A stretch of 64,000 nt of DNA from Lysobacter helvus (GTDB taxonomy: Bacteria; Pseudomonadota; Gammaproteobacteria; Xanthomonadales; Xanthomonadaceae), in the NCBI RefSeq assembly GCF_018406645.1, contig NZ_AP024546.1, positions 2,480,001 through 2,544,000 of the forward strand, given 5' to 3'. Below are positions 49,023-62,278 of this stretch, piece by piece; position 1 is the stretch's first letter, and the number at the start of each line of letters is the position of its first letter. Below the pieces are notes generated by a model that searched no databases, was not told where the DNA came from, and saw nothing but the letters and a program-made list of their open reading frames with translations. The translations under genes were made by a program, and so were the position numbers.

Positions 49023-50042
49023 ATGACGCAGAAGACTTTCAAGGTCGCGATCGTCGGTGCCACCGGTGCCGTCGGCGAAGTGATGTTGTCCATCCTCGCG
49101 GAACGCCAGTTCCCGGTGTCCGAAGTCGTCGCGCTCGCCAGCGCGCGCTCGGCCGGCGGCAAGGTGAAATACGGGGCGCGCGACATCCCGGTGCAGGACC
49201 TGGCCACGTTCGATCCGGCGGGCGTGGACATCGCGCTGTTCTCCGCGGGTGGGGCGACGTCGAAGGAATACGCGCCGAAGTTCGCCGCCGCGGGCGCGGT
49301 GGTGATCGACAACAGCTCGGCCTTCCGCTACGACGACGACGTGCCGCTGGTGGTGAGCGAAGTGAACCCCGACCAGGTGCGCAACCGCCCGCGCGGGATC
49401 ATCGCCAATCCCAACTGCTCCACGATGCAGATGCTGGTCGCGCTCGCGCCGATCCATCGCAAGGCCGGCATCGAGCGCATCAACGTCGCCACGTACCAGT
49501 CGGTGTCGGGTGGCGGGCGTTCGGGCCTGGAAGAACTGGGCCGGCAGACCGCGGGCATCCTCAACTTCCAGGAAGCCAGGCCGGAGAAGTTCCAGGTGCA
49601 GATCGCGTTCAACCTGATCCCGCACATCGACGACTTCCAGGACAACGGCTACACGAAGGAAGAAATGAAGCTGGTGTGGGAGACGCAGAAGATCCTCGGC
49701 GACGCCGCGATCCGCGTGAACCCGACCGCCGTGCGCGTGCCGGTGTTCTACGGGCATTCCGAGGCGGTCAACGTCGAGACGCGCGAGAAGATCACGGCCG
49801 CCGAAGTGCGCGCGCTGCTGCTGGACGCGCCTGGCGTGGAAGTGGTGGACGAACCGAAGGCGGGCGGCTACCCGACGCCGGTCACGCACGCCTCGGGCAC
49901 CGACGCGGTCTACGTCGGCCGCATCCGCGACGACTACTCGCACCCGCGCGCGGTCAACCTGTGGATCGTCTCGGACAACATCCGCAAGGGCGCCGCGCTC
50001 AACGCGGTCCAGATCGCCGAACTGGTCGCCGCCGAAGGCTGA
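49023..50042 (+). CDS. asd: Aspartate-semialdehyde dehydrogenase
   Basis: NADPH-dependent reduction of aspartyl phosphate, feeding lysine/diaminopimelate, threonine and methionine. 339 residues. NADP motif [15 protein letters not shown], active-site cysteine in [16 protein letters not shown] (near residue 131), [15 protein letters not shown], and the substrate/His region [22 protein letters not shown] precedes the ATG. Lies upstream of fimV as in Pseudomonas. Confidence 0.98.
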   Translation: MTQKTFKVAIVGATGAVGEVMLSILAERQFPVSEVVALASARSAGGKVKYGARDIPVQDLATFDPAGVDIALFSAGGATSKEYAPKFAAAGAVVIDNSSAFRYDDDVPLVVSEVNPDQVRNRPRGIIANPNCSTMQMLVALAPIHRKAGIERINVATYQSVSGGGRSGLEELGRQTAGILNFQEARPEKFQVQIAFNLIPHIDDFQDNGYTKEEMKLVWETQKILGDAAIRVNPTAVRVPVFYGHSEAVNVETREKITAAEVRALLLDAPGVEVVDEPKAGGYPTPVTHASGTDAVYVGRIRDDYSHPRAVNLWIVSDNIRKGAALNAVQIAELVAAEG

Positions 50043-50125
50043 TCCGGGGCCGCATGTCGCACCGCGCGTTTACACGCGCGGCAGCGCACGGCTATTGTCA
50101 GCGCGGTCCCGGGGAGGGAATCGAC

Positions 50126-51994
50126 ATGCGCGTCGCACGAATGAGCAAACCATTGCGCACGGCGTTGGGCATCGCCCTGCTGGCCCTGTCCGGGCAGGCG
50201 GCGGCGCTGGGGCTGGGCCAGATCCAGGTCAAGTCGCGGGTCGACCAGCCGCTGCTGGCCGAAATCCCCATCGTCTCCAGCGATCCGGCCGAGCTGGAAC
50301 AGCTGCAGGCCCGCCTGGCCTCGCCCGACACCTTCCGCCGCATCGGCCTGGACCCGCCCACGGGCGTGGCCGCCGACCTGCAGTTCACCGTCGCGCTGGA
50401 TTCCCGCGGCCGCCCGGTCATCCGCGTCACCAGCAGCCAGCCGGTCACCCAGCCGCTGGTGACCTTCCTGGTCGAAGTGGACTGGGGCTCGGGCCAGCTG
50501 GTCCGCGAGTACTCCGCGCTGCTGGACACCCCGCGCACCGTCGCCGCGCCCGCGCAGCCGCCGATCCAGGCGCCCACGGTCGCGCAGCCCAACATCGTGG
50601 AACGCCCGGTCGCCGCCGCGCCCGTGCCGCCGCCGGAACCGGCGCCCGCCGAGCCCGCGCCCACCGAAGCCACGCAGCCGCCGCCCGAAGCCGCGCCGCC
50701 CGAACCCGCGCCCGCCGACACCACCGCGATCGCGCCGACGCCGGCACCCGAACCGGCCCTCGCGCCGGTCGAAGCCCCGGCCCCGCCGGCACCAGCCGCA
50801 TCGCCCGACAGCATCGCGGTGAATGCCGGTTCGACGCTCTCGCAACTCGCCGCACCGCTCGCCACGCGCGGCTACACGCTCGACCAGGCGATGCTCGCGC
50901 TGCTGCGCGCCAATCCCGACGCGTTCGTGCGCGGCAACATCAACCTGCTCAAGGCCGGCACCGTGCTGCGCGTGCCGCCGGCGCAGGACGTCGCCACGCT
51001 CAGCGCCAGCGAAGCCGCGGTCGTCGTGCGCGATCATTTGTCGCAATGGCGCGCGATGAGTGCGCCGGCGCCGCAGCCGGCGGCCGTCGCCGACACGGGC
51101 AACGAAAAGAACAACGCCGCCACGTCGACGACCCGCGCAACGCCGCGCGTCTCGCAGGCGCGGCTCGAGATCGTGCCGCCGACGACGGGCGCGAAGACAC
51201 CGGGATCACGATCCGGCGCAAGCGCCGGGGGCGAGGGCGACATGCTGCGACAGGAACTGCAACAGACGAAGGAAACGCTCGCCGCGAAGGATGCGGAAGT
51301 GGCCGACCTCAAGGCGCGCGTGGCCGAACTGGAAAAACTCCAGCAGGACCAGGCCGCGTTGCTGCAAATGAAGGACAGCAAGCTCGCCGCCGCCGAACAG
51401 CAGCTGGCGAAGGCGAACACCGCCGCGCCGGCCACGACGGTCGCGAAGGCGCAGGCGACGCAGTCGCCGCCGGCACCGCAGCCTGCCTCCACGCCCGCGT
51501 GGGTCTGGGGCGGGGCAGGGCTGATCGTGCTCGGCCTGCTGGCGTGGGTGTTCTCGCGCCGCCGCCGCGCCCCGGCCGAACCGGTGCTGCCGCGCCGCGC
51601 GTACGACACCGAAGCGATGGCGGCCGGCATGCCGAAGACCGCGCCGGACGACGACCTCGTCGACGACGCCTTCGACCTCGAACCCGACGCCCCGCCCGCA
51701 CCGCCGCCGCCCGCGTTCTCCGAACCCGCGCCGCGCCCGGGCCCGTCGCACTGGACCTCCGCGCCCGCAACGCTCGGCAACGCGCCGACGTGGCATGCCG
51801 GCGGCGGTGGCGTCGCCGCGCCGGTCGCGCCGGCGGTGACCGATCCGGTCACGCCCGCGCAGCAACTCGAACTCGCGCGCGCCTACCTCGACATGGGCGA
51901 CGACGACGCCGCACGCGTCGTGCTGCGCGAAGTGATGGATGGCCGCGATCCGGCGGCGCGCGAGGCAGCGGCGCGGCTGTTGCGCGACCTCTGA
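50126..51994 (+). CDS. fimV: FimV/HubP-family polar peptidoglycan-binding protein
   Basis: 622 residues: signal peptide ([19 protein letters not shown]), a conserved N-terminal domain ([51 protein letters not shown]), a Pro/Ala/Glu linker (~140-230), a LysM-like unit ([18 protein letters not shown]...[11 protein letters not shown]), a coiled coil (~375-435), one transmembrane helix ([19 protein letters not shown]) and the C-terminal FimV domain ([24 protein letters not shown]). FimV proteins organise the cell pole and type IV pili. It is shorter than Pseudomonas FimV (~900), with one rather than several C-terminal TPR pairs. Confidence 0.92.
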   Translation: MRVARMSKPLRTALGIALLALSGQAAALGLGQIQVKSRVDQPLLAEIPIVSSDPAELEQLQARLASPDTFRRIGLDPPTGVAADLQFTVALDSRGRPVIRVTSSQPVTQPLVTFLVEVDWGSGQLVREYSALLDTPRTVAAPAQPPIQAPTVAQPNIVERPVAAAPVPPPEPAPAEPAPTEATQPPPEAAPPEPAPADTTAIAPTPAPEPALAPVEAPAPPAPAASPDSIAVNAGSTLSQLAAPLATRGYTLDQAMLALLRANPDAFVRGNINLLKAGTVLRVPPAQDVATLSASEAAVVVRDHLSQWRAMSAPAPQPAAVADTGNEKNNAATSTTRATPRVSQARLEIVPPTTGAKTPGSRSGASAGGEGDMLRQELQQTKETLAAKDAEVADLKARVAELEKLQQDQAALLQMKDSKLAAAEQQLAKANTAAPATTVAKAQATQSPPAPQPASTPAWVWGGAGLIVLGLLAWVFSRRRRAPAEPVLPRRAYDTEAMAAGMPKTAPDDDLVDDAFDLEPDAPPAPPPPAFSEPAPRPGPSHWTSAPATLGNAPTWHAGGGGVAAPVAPAVTDPVTPAQQLELARAYLDMGDDDAARVVLREVMDGRDPAAREAAARLLRDL

Positions 51995-52776
51995 TGCGCT
52001 ATGCGCTGGGCGTCGAATACGACGGCAGCGAGTTCCTCGGCTGGCAGCGCCTGAGCAAGCCCGGTGAACCGGGCGACGACACCGTGCAGCAGGCGCTGGA
52101 AACCGCGCTGTCCACCATCGCCGATGCGCGCATCGCCACCACGTGCGCGGGCCGCACCGATGCGGGCGTGCATGCGCAATGCAACGTCGTGCACTTCGAC
52201 ACCGACGCTGTGCGCGATCCGCGCGGCTGGGTGCTCGGCACCACCTCGCGCCTGCCGTTGTCGGTGACGGTGCGCTGGTGCGTCCCGGTCGCCGACGATT
52301 TCAACGCGCGCTTCTCCGCGATCGCGCGCCGCTATCGCTACACGCTGCGCAACCAGCCCGTGCGCCCCGCGCTCGGTCGCCAATGGCTGAGCTGGGAGCG
52401 CGTGCCGCTCGATGCGCAGGCCATGCATGAGGCCGCGCAAGTCCTGGTCGGCGAACAGGATTTCACCGCCTTCCGCACCGTGCATTGCCAGGCCCCGCAT
52501 GCGCGGCGCGACCTGCAGGCGATTTCCGTCACCCGGTCGGGGGATGACGTGGTGGTGGAGGTGCGGGCGAATGCATTCCTGCATCACATGGTTCGCAATA
52601 TCGTGGGGTCACTGCTGGTCGTGGGGCGCGGAGACCGCCCCCCGGCCTGGATCGCCGAACTGCTGGCCGGACGCGACCGCAAGGCCGCAGGACCTACCGC
52701 GCCCTCCGCCGGGCTGGTGTTCGTCGGCCCGTTGTATCCCCCCGGCTTCGGCTTGCCCGACGAGGTGACCGCGTGA
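51994..52776 (+). CDS. truA: tRNA pseudouridine38-40 synthase TruA
   Basis: Makes pseudouridine at tRNA positions 38-40. 260 residues. Catalytic Asp in [20 protein letters not shown] (near residue 54); other motifs are [22 protein letters not shown], and [14 protein letters not shown]. The ATG overlaps the fimV stop by one nt, and the end overlaps the trpF GTG by four. Confidence 0.98.
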   Translation: MRYALGVEYDGSEFLGWQRLSKPGEPGDDTVQQALETALSTIADARIATTCAGRTDAGVHAQCNVVHFDTDAVRDPRGWVLGTTSRLPLSVTVRWCVPVADDFNARFSAIARRYRYTLRNQPVRPALGRQWLSWERVPLDAQAMHEAAQVLVGEQDFTAFRTVHCQAPHARRDLQAISVTRSGDDVVVEVRANAFLHHMVRNIVGSLLVVGRGDRPPAWIAELLAGRDRKAAGPTAPSAGLVFVGPLYPPGFGLPDEVTA

Positions 52777-53438
52777 GCAAGACCCTGTTTCGCACCCGCA
52801 TCAAGTTCTGCGGCATGACCCGCGCCGGCGATGTCCGCCTGGCCAGCGAACTCGGCGTGGATGCCATCGGCTTCGTGTTCGCCGAGGACAGCCCGCGCCG
52901 CCTGCAGCCGGAGGAAGCGCGCGCCATGCGCAACGCGATGGAGCCGCTGGTGGATGCGGTCGCGCTGTTCAGGGACAACGCGCCCGACGAAGTCCGCGCG
53001 GTGATCAAGCAGGTGCGGCCGAGCCTGCTGCAGTTCCACGGGGCCGAGGACGACGCGTTCTGCCGCAGCTTCGGGCTGCCCTACATCAAGGGCATCCCGA
53101 TGGTCGGGCTGGATCCGGCGCAGCGCGCGGGGCACGCGACCCAGTTGCACCTGCGCTATCCGGGGGCGGCGGCGTTCCTGTTCGACGGCCACGCCCAGGG
53201 CGAGCGGGGCGGCACCGGCCGGACCTTCGACTGGTCGCAGATCCCCACCGGGCTCGGCAAACCCTTCGTCCTGGCCGGTGGAATGAAGCCGGACAACGTC
53301 TTCGACGCGATCCACGCCACGCTCCCGTGGGGCGTGGACGTGGCCAGCGGCATCGAAAGCGCGCCCGGGATCAAGGACGGCGATAAGATGCGGCGTTTCG
53401 TCGAAGAAGTCCGTCGTGCCGACTGCCATCCAGACTGA
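52773..53438 (+). CDS. trpF: Phosphoribosylanthranilate isomerase
   Basis: TIM-barrel enzyme of tryptophan synthesis. 221 residues. Starts GTG 52773, four-nt overlap with truA. Motifs are [16 protein letters not shown] (catalytic Cys), [40 protein letters not shown] (catalytic Asp and Gly-loop), and [13 protein letters not shown]. The trpB GTG lies 23 nt before its stop. Confidence 0.97.
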   Translation: MSKTLFRTRIKFCGMTRAGDVRLASELGVDAIGFVFAEDSPRRLQPEEARAMRNAMEPLVDAVALFRDNAPDEVRAVIKQVRPSLLQFHGAEDDAFCRSFGLPYIKGIPMVGLDPAQRAGHATQLHLRYPGAAAFLFDGHAQGERGGTGRTFDWSQIPTGLGKPFVLAGGMKPDNVFDAIHATLPWGVDVASGIESAPGIKDGDKMRRFVEEVRRADCHPD

Positions 53439-54663
53439 TCGGGTCCCCAGCCCCACCGCCCCGATCGACTACCACCAGGTTCCAGACGCCAACGGCCACT
53501 TCGGCCGCTTCGGCGGCCGCTTCGTGGCCGAGACGTTGATGGGCCCGCTCGAAGAACTGGCGGCCGCCTACGACGAGGCGCGCGTGGATCCTGCCTTCAT
53601 CGCGGAATTCGAATCGGACCTGGCGCATTACGTCGGCCGCCCGAGCCCGATCTACGAAGCGAAACACCTGTCGGCCGCGGTTGGCGGCGCGCGCATCCTG
53701 CTCAAGCGCGAAGACCTCAACCACACCGGCGCGCACAAGATCAACAACACCATCGGGCAGGCGTTGCTCGCGCGCAGGATGGGAAAGCGGCGCATCATCG
53801 CCGAGACCGGCGCGGGCCAGCATGGCGTGGCGTCGGCCACCGTCGCCGCGCGGCTCGGACTGGAATGCGTCGTCTACATGGGCGCCACCGACATCGAGCG
53901 GCAGAAGATCAACGTCTACCGCATGCAGTTGCTCGGCGCCAAGGTCGTGCCGGTGACCAGCGGTTCGAAGACGCTCAAGGATGCGTTGAACGAAGCGATG
54001 CGCGACTGGGTCACCAACGTGGCGGACACGTTCTACATCATCGGCACCGTGGCCGGCCCGGATCCGTATCCGCGCATGGTGCGCGACTTCAACGCCGTCG
54101 TCGGCCGCGAAGCGCGTGCGCAGATGCTCGCCGAATACGATCGCCTGCCCGATGTCGTCACCGCGTGCGTCGGCGGCGGCAGCAACGCGATCGGCATCTT
54201 CCACGCGTTCCTCAACGATCCGTCCGTGCGCATCGTCGGCGCCGAAGCCGCGGGCGACGGCATCGACACCGGACGCCACGCCGCCTCGCTCGCCGCGGGC
54301 CGCCCCGGCGTGCTGCACGGCAACCGCACCTACGTGCTGTGCGACGACGATGGCCAGATCGTCGAAACGCATTCGGTCTCCGCCGGCCTGGACTATCCCG
54401 GCGTCGGCCCCGAGCACGCGTACCTCAAGGACACCGGTCGCGCGGACTACGTCGGCATCACCGACGACGAAGCACTCGCCGCGTTCCACCAGCTTGCGCG
54501 CACCGAGGGCATCCTCGCCGCGCTGGAATCCAGCCACGCCATCGCACAGGCGATGAAGCTCGCGCGGGAGATGCCCCGCGATGCGATCGTCCTGTGCAAC
54601 CTGTCCGGGCGTGGCGACAAGGACGTGCACACCATCGCCGCGCGCGACGGCATCGCAGTTTGA
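53416..54663 (+). CDS. trpB: Tryptophan synthase beta chain
   Basis: PLP enzyme that condenses indole with serine. 415 residues. Start GTG 53416 inside trpF. Signatures are [17 protein letters not shown], the PLP lysine in [15 protein letters not shown] (near residue 103), [32 protein letters not shown], and LSGRGDKD near the end. The long N-terminal lead of about 20 residues is not conserved. Confidence 0.98.
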   Translation: MPTAIQTDRVPSPTAPIDYHQVPDANGHFGRFGGRFVAETLMGPLEELAAAYDEARVDPAFIAEFESDLAHYVGRPSPIYEAKHLSAAVGGARILLKREDLNHTGAHKINNTIGQALLARRMGKRRIIAETGAGQHGVASATVAARLGLECVVYMGATDIERQKINVYRMQLLGAKVVPVTSGSKTLKDALNEAMRDWVTNVADTFYIIGTVAGPDPYPRMVRDFNAVVGREARAQMLAEYDRLPDVVTACVGGGSNAIGIFHAFLNDPSVRIVGAEAAGDGIDTGRHAASLAAGRPGVLHGNRTYVLCDDDGQIVETHSVSAGLDYPGVGPEHAYLKDTGRADYVGITDDEALAAFHQLARTEGILAALESSHAIAQAMKLAREMPRDAIVLCNLSGRGDKDVHTIAARDGIAV

Positions 54664-54698
54664 ATCGACCGATTTTCCTTACCAGTGGAGTTGTTGAA

Positions 54699-55094
54699 AT
54701 GACCGACGAAACCCAGGCCCAGCCCGAACTCACCCAGTCGCAGGACGGCGCGCCGCTCGACCCGCAGTTCTTCAGCGTGGTCAACGAGTTCCTGGAACTC
54801 ACCAACCGCCAGTCGCAGCAGCAGGGCCTGAAGCGCATCAGCATGGCCAGCCTGTACGCCACCGCGCGCTTCAATTCGCACGTGTACCTGGCCAACGCCG
54901 GCAGCACGGCCGCGACCGACCGCACCAAGTTCCTCGACTACATGACCACCCTGTACCGCCGCATGCTCAACGAGCACCTGGACGGCCTGGGCGCCGAGCG
55001 CGGCATCGACGTGGGCGAATCCGAACTCGCCGCCGATTACGCCGCCATGGCCGCCGAACAGGCCAAGGCCGCGCAGGACAGCGCGCAGTCGTAA
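54699..55094 (+). CDS. DUF3144 family small protein
   Basis: 131 residues, no signal peptide or membrane segment. The conserved core is ~residues 24-90: DPQFFSVVNEFLELTNRQ, then ISMASLYATARFNSHVYLAN, DRTKFLDYMTTLYRRMLNEHL, all helical. Assignment to DUF3144 is from memory of these blocks; function is not established. It lies between trpB and trpA with 35 and 5 nt gaps, so it is co-transcribed with a two-subunit enzyme complex. The C-terminus is Ala-rich and acidic. Confidence 0.72.
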   Translation: MTDETQAQPELTQSQDGAPLDPQFFSVVNEFLELTNRQSQQQGLKRISMASLYATARFNSHVYLANAGSTAATDRTKFLDYMTTLYRRMLNEHLDGLGAERGIDVGESELAADYAAMAAEQAKAAQDSAQS

Positions 55095-55099
55095 TCGAA

Positions 55100-55888
55100 A
55101 TGCGCCGACTCGAAGCCACGTTCTCGGCGCTGCAGAGCGCCGGGCGGAAAGCGCTGGTGCCCTTCGTCACCGCGGGCGATCCCTCGCTCGCGGCGACGGT
55201 GCCGGTGCTGCACGCGTTGGTCGCGGCCGGCGCGGACGTGCTGGAACTGGGCGTGCCGTTCTCCGACCCGATGGCGGACGGCCCGGTGATCCAGCGCAGT
55301 TCCGAACGCGCGCTCGCACGCGGCGCGGGCATGGGCTACGTGCTCGACACCGTGCGCGCGTTCCGCACCACCGATGACCGCACGCCGGTCGTGCTGATGG
55401 GCTACCTCAATCCCGTGGAGATCCGCGGGGCCGAGGCGTTCGCGCGCGATGCGGCCGCTGCCGGCGTGGATGGCGTGCTGCTCGTCGACCTGCCGCCGGA
55501 AGAAGCGGGCGACCTGCGTGCGGCGCTCGCCGCGCACGGGCTCGCGCTGATCCTGCTGGCCTCGCCGACCACACCGGAGGCGCGCCTGCAACGGCTCGTC
55601 GACGACGCGGTGGGTTACCTCTATTTCGTGAGCTTCGCCGGCGTGACCGGGGCCGACCGGCTGGACGCGTCGGCCGCCGCCGCGCGCCTGGATGCGCTGC
55701 GCGCCGCCAGCCGCGTGCCGGTGCTCGCCGGCTTCGGCATCAAGGACGCCGCCTCCGCCGCCGCGATGGCCGCGCACGCCGACGGCGTGGTGGTCGGCAG
55801 CGCACTGGTGGCGGCGCTGGCGGATGCCGCCGACCCGCCGGCCGCCGCGCGGGCCTTCCTCGCGCCCCTGCGCGAAGCCCTGCGCTAG
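55100..55888 (+). CDS. trpA: Tryptophan synthase alpha chain
   Basis: Cleaves indole-3-glycerol phosphate to indole. 262 residues. Catalytic Glu in [19 protein letters not shown] and Asp in [15 protein letters not shown]; also [40 protein letters not shown], and [17 protein letters not shown] 55100 lies 5 nt after the DUF3144 stop. Confidence 0.98.
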   Translation: MRRLEATFSALQSAGRKALVPFVTAGDPSLAATVPVLHALVAAGADVLELGVPFSDPMADGPVIQRSSERALARGAGMGYVLDTVRAFRTTDDRTPVVLMGYLNPVEIRGAEAFARDAAAAGVDGVLLVDLPPEEAGDLRAALAAHGLALILLASPTTPEARLQRLVDDAVGYLYFVSFAGVTGADRLDASAAAARLDALRAASRVPVLAGFGIKDAASAAAMAAHADGVVVGSALVAALADAADPPAAARAFLAPLREALR

Positions 55889-55956
55889 ACTGCCGCGCCC
55901 CGGTGCAAGCCGGGGCCCGCGCTCCCTTGAAGAACGAACGAACGGAAGATCGCCAC

Positions 55957-56844
55957 GTGTCCTGGTTGAAGAAACTGATGCCTTCGCGCATCCGCACCGA
56001 AGGCGGCAACAAGCGCAGCGTCCCCGAGGGCCTCTGGGAGAAATGCGATCGTTGCGGCGCGGTGCTGTATCGGCCCGAGCTCGAGGAAAACCTCGAGGTC
56101 TGCCCGAAGTGCAACTTCCACATGCCCATCCGCGCCCGCGCGCGGCTGGCCTCGCTGTTCGATCCCGGCGCGCCCACGCGCGAGATCGGCGCCGAGCTCG
56201 GCCCGACGGACGTGCTGAAGTTCAAGGACCAGAAGAAGTATTCCGACCGCATCAAGGCCGCGCAGAAAGCCACCGGCGAGCGCGATGCGCTGATCGCGAT
56301 GGAAGGCCTGATGAAGGGACGCGACCTCGTCGCCGCCTCGTTCGACTTCGCCTACATGGGCGGCTCGATGGGCTCGGTGGTGGGCGAACGCTTCACCCTC
56401 GGCGCCGAACGCGCGCTGGCATTGCGCTGCCCCTTCGTGTGCTTCTCCGCCAGCGGCGGCGCGCGCATGCAGGAAAGCCTGTTCTCGCTGATGCAGATGG
56501 CCAAGACGTCGGCCGCGCTGGCGCGCCTGCGCGCCGCGGGCCTGCCGTACGTGTCGGTGCTCACGCACCCGACGACGGGCGGCGTGTCCGCCTCGTTCGC
56601 GATGCTGGGCGACATCAACATCGCCGAACCCGAAGCGCTGATCGGCTTCGCCGGCCCGCGCGTGATCGAACAGACCGTGCGCGAGAAGCTGCCGGAAGGC
56701 TTCCAGCGTTCGGAATTCCTCGTCGAGCACGGCGCGATCGACCAGATCTGCGACCGCCGCGAAATGCGCGATCGCCTGTCGCACCTGCTGGCGCTGATGA
56801 TGAAACAGGACGCGCCGCCGGACGACGCGGAGGCTGCTGCTTGA
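55957..56844 (+). CDS. accD: Acetyl-CoA carboxylase carboxyltransferase subunit beta
   Basis: Transfers carboxyl from biotin to acetyl-CoA with AccA, first step of fatty acid synthesis. 295 residues. The start GTG 55957 ([11 protein letters not shown]) is preceded by GGAAGA. The N-terminal zinc ribbon has [11 protein letters not shown]...[10 protein letters not shown]; the carboxyltransferase domain has [33 protein letters not shown], and [17 protein letters not shown]. Confidence 0.98.
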   Translation: MSWLKKLMPSRIRTEGGNKRSVPEGLWEKCDRCGAVLYRPELEENLEVCPKCNFHMPIRARARLASLFDPGAPTREIGAELGPTDVLKFKDQKKYSDRIKAAQKATGERDALIAMEGLMKGRDLVAASFDFAYMGGSMGSVVGERFTLGAERALALRCPFVCFSASGGARMQESLFSLMQMAKTSAALARLRAAGLPYVSVLTHPTTGGVSASFAMLGDINIAEPEALIGFAGPRVIEQTVREKLPEGFQRSEFLVEHGAIDQICDRREMRDRLSHLLALMMKQDAPPDDAEAAA

Positions 56845-58202
56845 GCCGGAAACATTTCGGGACCGACGGCATCCGCGGCCGGGTGGGCGAGGGCGCGATC
56901 TCGGCGGACTTCGTGCTGCGCCTGGGCAACGCCTACGGCCACGCGCTCGTGCAGGCGCAGCGCGAATCGCGCCGCGAATGGCGCAAGCCCACGGTGATCA
57001 TCGGCAAGGACACGCGCATCTCGAACTACATGTTCGAAGCGGCGCTGGAAGCGGGCCTGGTCGCGGCCGGCGTCGACGTGCAGCTGGTCGGCCCGATGCC
57101 CACGCCCGCGGTCGCGCACCTCACGCGTTCGCTGCGCGCCGATGGCGGCATCGTGATCTCCGCGTCGCACAACCCGCATTACGACAACGGCATCAAGTTC
57201 TTCTCGGCCGAAGGCGAGAAGCTCGATGACGCCACCGAGCTCGCGATCGAAGCCGCGCTCGAGAAGCCGTTCTCCACCGTGCGCTCCGAGCGCCTCGGCA
57301 AGGCCGTGCGCACGCGCGGCGCGGTCGAGCGTTACGTGGAAGCGTGCAAGAACTCCGTGCCGAAGGGCTTCGACCTGACCGGCATGAAGATCGCGATGGA
57401 CTGCGCCAACGGCGCGACGTACCAGATCGGCCCGCTCGTGCTGCGCGAACTCGGCGCGCGCGTGGATGCCATCGGCGTCGACCCGAACGGCCTGAACATC
57501 AATGACGGCGTGGGCTCCACGCATCCCGAATTCCTGGCCGAACACGTGCGCACCACCGGCGCGGACCTGGGCATCGCGTTCGACGGCGACGGCGACCGCG
57601 TGCTGTTCGTCGCCGACGATGGCACCGTGTGCGACGGCGACGACCTGCTGTACGTGCTCGCCACCGACTGGCAGGGCAGTGGCCGCCTGCGCGGCCCGCT
57701 GGTGGGCACGCTGATGACCAACTTCGGCCTCGAACAGGCGCTGGGCAAGCTCGGCATCCCGTTCGTGCGCGCGAAGGTCGGCGACCGCTACGTGCACCAG
57801 CAGCTGATCGCGCACGACGGCGTGCTGGGTGGCGAAGCCTCCGGGCATTTGCTGTGCCTGGATTGCGCGAGCACCGGCGACGGCATCGTCAGCGCGCTGC
57901 AGGTGCTCGACGTACTGCGTCGCCGCGGCGTCACGCTGCGCGAAGCGATCGCGGGCCTGCGCAAGGTGCCGCAGAAGACCATCAACGTGAAGATCGATGC
58001 CGGCGCCAAGCCGGTCGACGATCCCGTCGTGCAGGCTGCGCTCGCGCAGGCGCAGGCGGCGGTCGCCGGCCGTGGCCGCGCGTTCCTGCGACCGTCGGGC
58101 ACCGAGCCCGTCGTGCGCGTCACCGTCGAGGCCGACGACGACGCGCTCATGCAATCCACCCTCGAACGACTGGCCGACGCCGTGCGCGCGGCCGCGCAAT
58201 GA
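56841..58202 (+). CDS. glmM: Phosphoglucosamine mutase
   Basis: Converts GlcN-6-P to GlcN-1-P for UDP-GlcNAc synthesis. 453 residues. The start is TTG 56841, overlapping the accD TGA as TTGA; the following residues [16 protein letters not shown] fit the family. Phosphoserine site [17 protein letters not shown] (near residue 107), Mg site [18 protein letters not shown], and [11 protein letters not shown]. Translationally coupled to accD. Follows no ftsH/folP here, unlike E. coli. Confidence 0.98.
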   Translation: MSRKHFGTDGIRGRVGEGAISADFVLRLGNAYGHALVQAQRESRREWRKPTVIIGKDTRISNYMFEAALEAGLVAAGVDVQLVGPMPTPAVAHLTRSLRADGGIVISASHNPHYDNGIKFFSAEGEKLDDATELAIEAALEKPFSTVRSERLGKAVRTRGAVERYVEACKNSVPKGFDLTGMKIAMDCANGATYQIGPLVLRELGARVDAIGVDPNGLNINDGVGSTHPEFLAEHVRTTGADLGIAFDGDGDRVLFVADDGTVCDGDDLLYVLATDWQGSGRLRGPLVGTLMTNFGLEQALGKLGIPFVRAKVGDRYVHQQLIAHDGVLGGEASGHLLCLDCASTGDGIVSALQVLDVLRRRGVTLREAIAGLRKVPQKTINVKIDAGAKPVDDPVVQAALAQAQAAVAGRGRAFLRPSGTEPVVRVTVEADDDALMQSTLERLADAVRAAAQ

Positions 58203-58216
58203 CCTCCGGAACGTCC

Positions 58217-59162
58217 ATGTCCACGCAAGCTCGCATTCCTACGCTCGACATCAACCGCTTCACGAACCCGACGAGCGCCGAAGACCGCGCCGCGTTCGTG
58301 TCCGAACTCGGCAACGCCTACCGCGAGTGGGGCTTCGCCGGCATCCGCAACCACGGCATCCCGCAGGCGCAGATCGATCGCGCGTACGACGTGTTCCAGC
58401 GCTTCTTCGCGCTGCCGGAAGCCACCAAGAAGCAGTACCACGTGCCGGGCGGCGGCGGTGCGCGCGGCTACACGCCGTTCGGCGTGGAAACCGCGAAGGG
58501 CGCGCAGTACTCCGACCTCAAGGAGTTCTGGCACATCGGCCGCGAGATCCCGCGCGACCACCAGTGCGCCGACGTGATGGACCCGAACCTGTGGCCGGCC
58601 GAAATCCCCGAATTCCATGACGTCGGCTACGGCCTCTACCAGGCGCTCGACAAGCTCGGCTCGCAGGTGCTCGCCGCGCTCGCGCTGCACATCGGGCTGC
58701 CGGAAGACTATTTCGTCGAAAAGACGAACTACGGCAACTCGATCCTGCGCCCGATCCACTACCCGCCGATCACCACGCCGGACATCCCGAACGTGCGTGC
58801 CGGCGCGCACGAAGACATCAACCTGATCACGCTGCTCGTTGGCGCGAGCGCCGCGGGCCTGGAAGTGAAGTCGCGCACGGGCGAGTGGGTGCCGTTCACC
58901 TCCGACGCCGACACCATCGTCGTCAACATCGGCGACATGCTGCAGCGCCTGACGAACCACGTGTATCCGTCGACGACGCACCGCGTGGTGAACCCGCCGG
59001 GCGAACTCGCGCGCCAGCCGCGCTACTCCACGCCGTTCTTCCTGCACCCGAACCCGGATTTCCTGATCGACGTGCTGCCGTCGTGCGTGGATGCCGACAA
59101 TCCGTCGCGCTATCCGGAGGCGATCACGGCGCAGGGGTATCTCGAAGAGCGATTGCGCGAGA

Positions 59163-59176
<14 letters not shown>
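58217..59176 (+). CDS. 2-oxoglutarate/Fe(II) oxygenase of the isopenicillin N synthase family
   Basis: 319 residues. N-terminal DIOX_N-type segment (RIPTLDINRF, REWGFAGIRNHGIP, RFFALPEATKKQYH). Fe ligands: HxD in RAGAHEDINLITLL (near residue 198) and His in YPSTTHRVVNP (near 254); RYSTPFFLHPNPD supplies the Arg-x-Ser that binds 2-oxoglutarate. The substrate is unknown; no biosynthetic cluster is nearby. ATG 58217 has GGAA upstream; another ATG at 58199 overlaps the glmM stop. The last 14 nt overlap the convergent oxidoreductase gene. Confidence 0.9.
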
Positions 59177-61451
<2,275 letters not shown>

Positions 61452-61597
61452 TCCCGTCTCCGCCTGTCGTGGCCGGCAGGATACGGCCGAGTTCGCACAT
61501 CATCAAAATGAATGGGAAATCCCGGCGTTTTTTCACTCATCCATTACGTGCCAATGCCGAGATTGCACGCTCCCCGAGTCCCCCAGGTCCTGTTCCC

Positions 61598-61876
61598 ATG
61601 GTGATCCACCTGAATGCGGCGCCGCGCGACATCGACGAAGTGACTTCGGCGCGGGCCCGCGCGCTGGGCGAGTTGGCCACCGGTTTTTATCCGAACCTGG
61701 CGTGGCAGTCGGTCGAACCGCAGATGGCGAGCGACTGGAACCGCGTGCGCGGCGAGTCGCACCTGGGCTGGAACGAGGTGCGCGAGGAAGCGCACGCGGC
61801 GTGGCAGATCGCGCGCCTGAGCAAGGACACGTGCTGCAAGGATGACGCGCCGGTGAGTATGCAGTCCGCCGCCTAG
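61598..61876 (+). CDS. Small protein of unknown function
   Basis: 92 residues, no signal or membrane segment. Composition is unusual: five Trp and a heptad-like run FYPNLAWQSVEPQMASDWNRV, then GESHLGWNEVREEAHAAWQIARL. This W-x-x-V-R-x-x... pattern repeats about every 12 residues and is probably an amphipathic helix pair. CC near residue 80 (DTCCKDD). I recognise no family. The ATG at 61598 has only a weak AGG upstream; a longer start around 61508 is possible. Followed by a terminator at 61905. Confidence 0.65.
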   Translation: MVIHLNAAPRDIDEVTSARARALGELATGFYPNLAWQSVEPQMASDWNRVRGESHLGWNEVREEAHAAWQIARLSKDTCCKDDAPVSMQSAA

Positions 61877-61904
61877 TCTCTTGCCTTCCAGTCTTGTGAA
61901 CGTC

Positions 61905-61930
61905 ATCCCCGCCAAGGCGGGGATTTTTGT
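61905..61930 (+). terminator. Intrinsic terminator of the small unknown gene
   Basis: ATCCCCGCC-AA-GGCGGGGAT, 9-bp stem with 2-nt spacing, then TTTTTGTTT. The same palindrome type occurs as a REP-like unit at 29433. Confidence 0.75.
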
Positions 61931-61931
61931 T

Positions 61932-61961
61932 TGCGTGCGTTACCTCGCACGCCAGCGAACC
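61932..61961 (+). repeat. Fragment of the 205-bp repeat (hairpin I only)
   Basis: TTGCGTGCGTTACCTCGCACGCCAGCGAACC matches the hairpin-I part of copy A (differing mainly in loop bases) but is not followed by the rest. A REP-like palindrome CCCTGC-GAAA-GCAGGG (61961-61976) and copy E come next, which makes this site a mosaic. Confidence 0.6.
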
Positions 61962-61989
61962 CTGCGAAAGCAGGGGTCCATGGGCTTTT

Positions 61990-62195
61990 TTGCAAAAGCG
62001 CGCTTGAGGTGCAGTTGCGCGTCGCCCGAACCCGCGGCGGTGTAAGAATTTCTCGCCGACGTGGCGGCGAAAATTCTCACACCACCACAGGTTGGGGCAT
62101 CACCTTTCGCGCTTTTTCGATCAAGGCGCCGACCATTACCTGAGGTCGCAGGCGTGCGTGTAACGCACGCACACCCCAATCATTTCTTTCGCGGC
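61990..62195 (-). repeat. Dispersed 205-bp repeat, copy E (subfamily 2, inverted)
   Basis: Minus-strand reading GCCGCGAAAGAAATGATTGGGGTG, hairpin I (GCGTGCGT-TAC-ACGCACGC), TTGATCGAAAAAGC, hairpin II (plus span 62031-62091). The tested base pair is T-A here. The hairpin-I end faces copy C across ~83 nt of unlike sequence. Confidence 0.88.
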
Positions 62196-62278
62196 AATCA
62201 AAAGCTGCGACTGCTTCAGGGCAAGAATCGACGTTTCCTGGACGTCGCCGCGCCTGCATCCGGCATGCGCTCTTGCTC

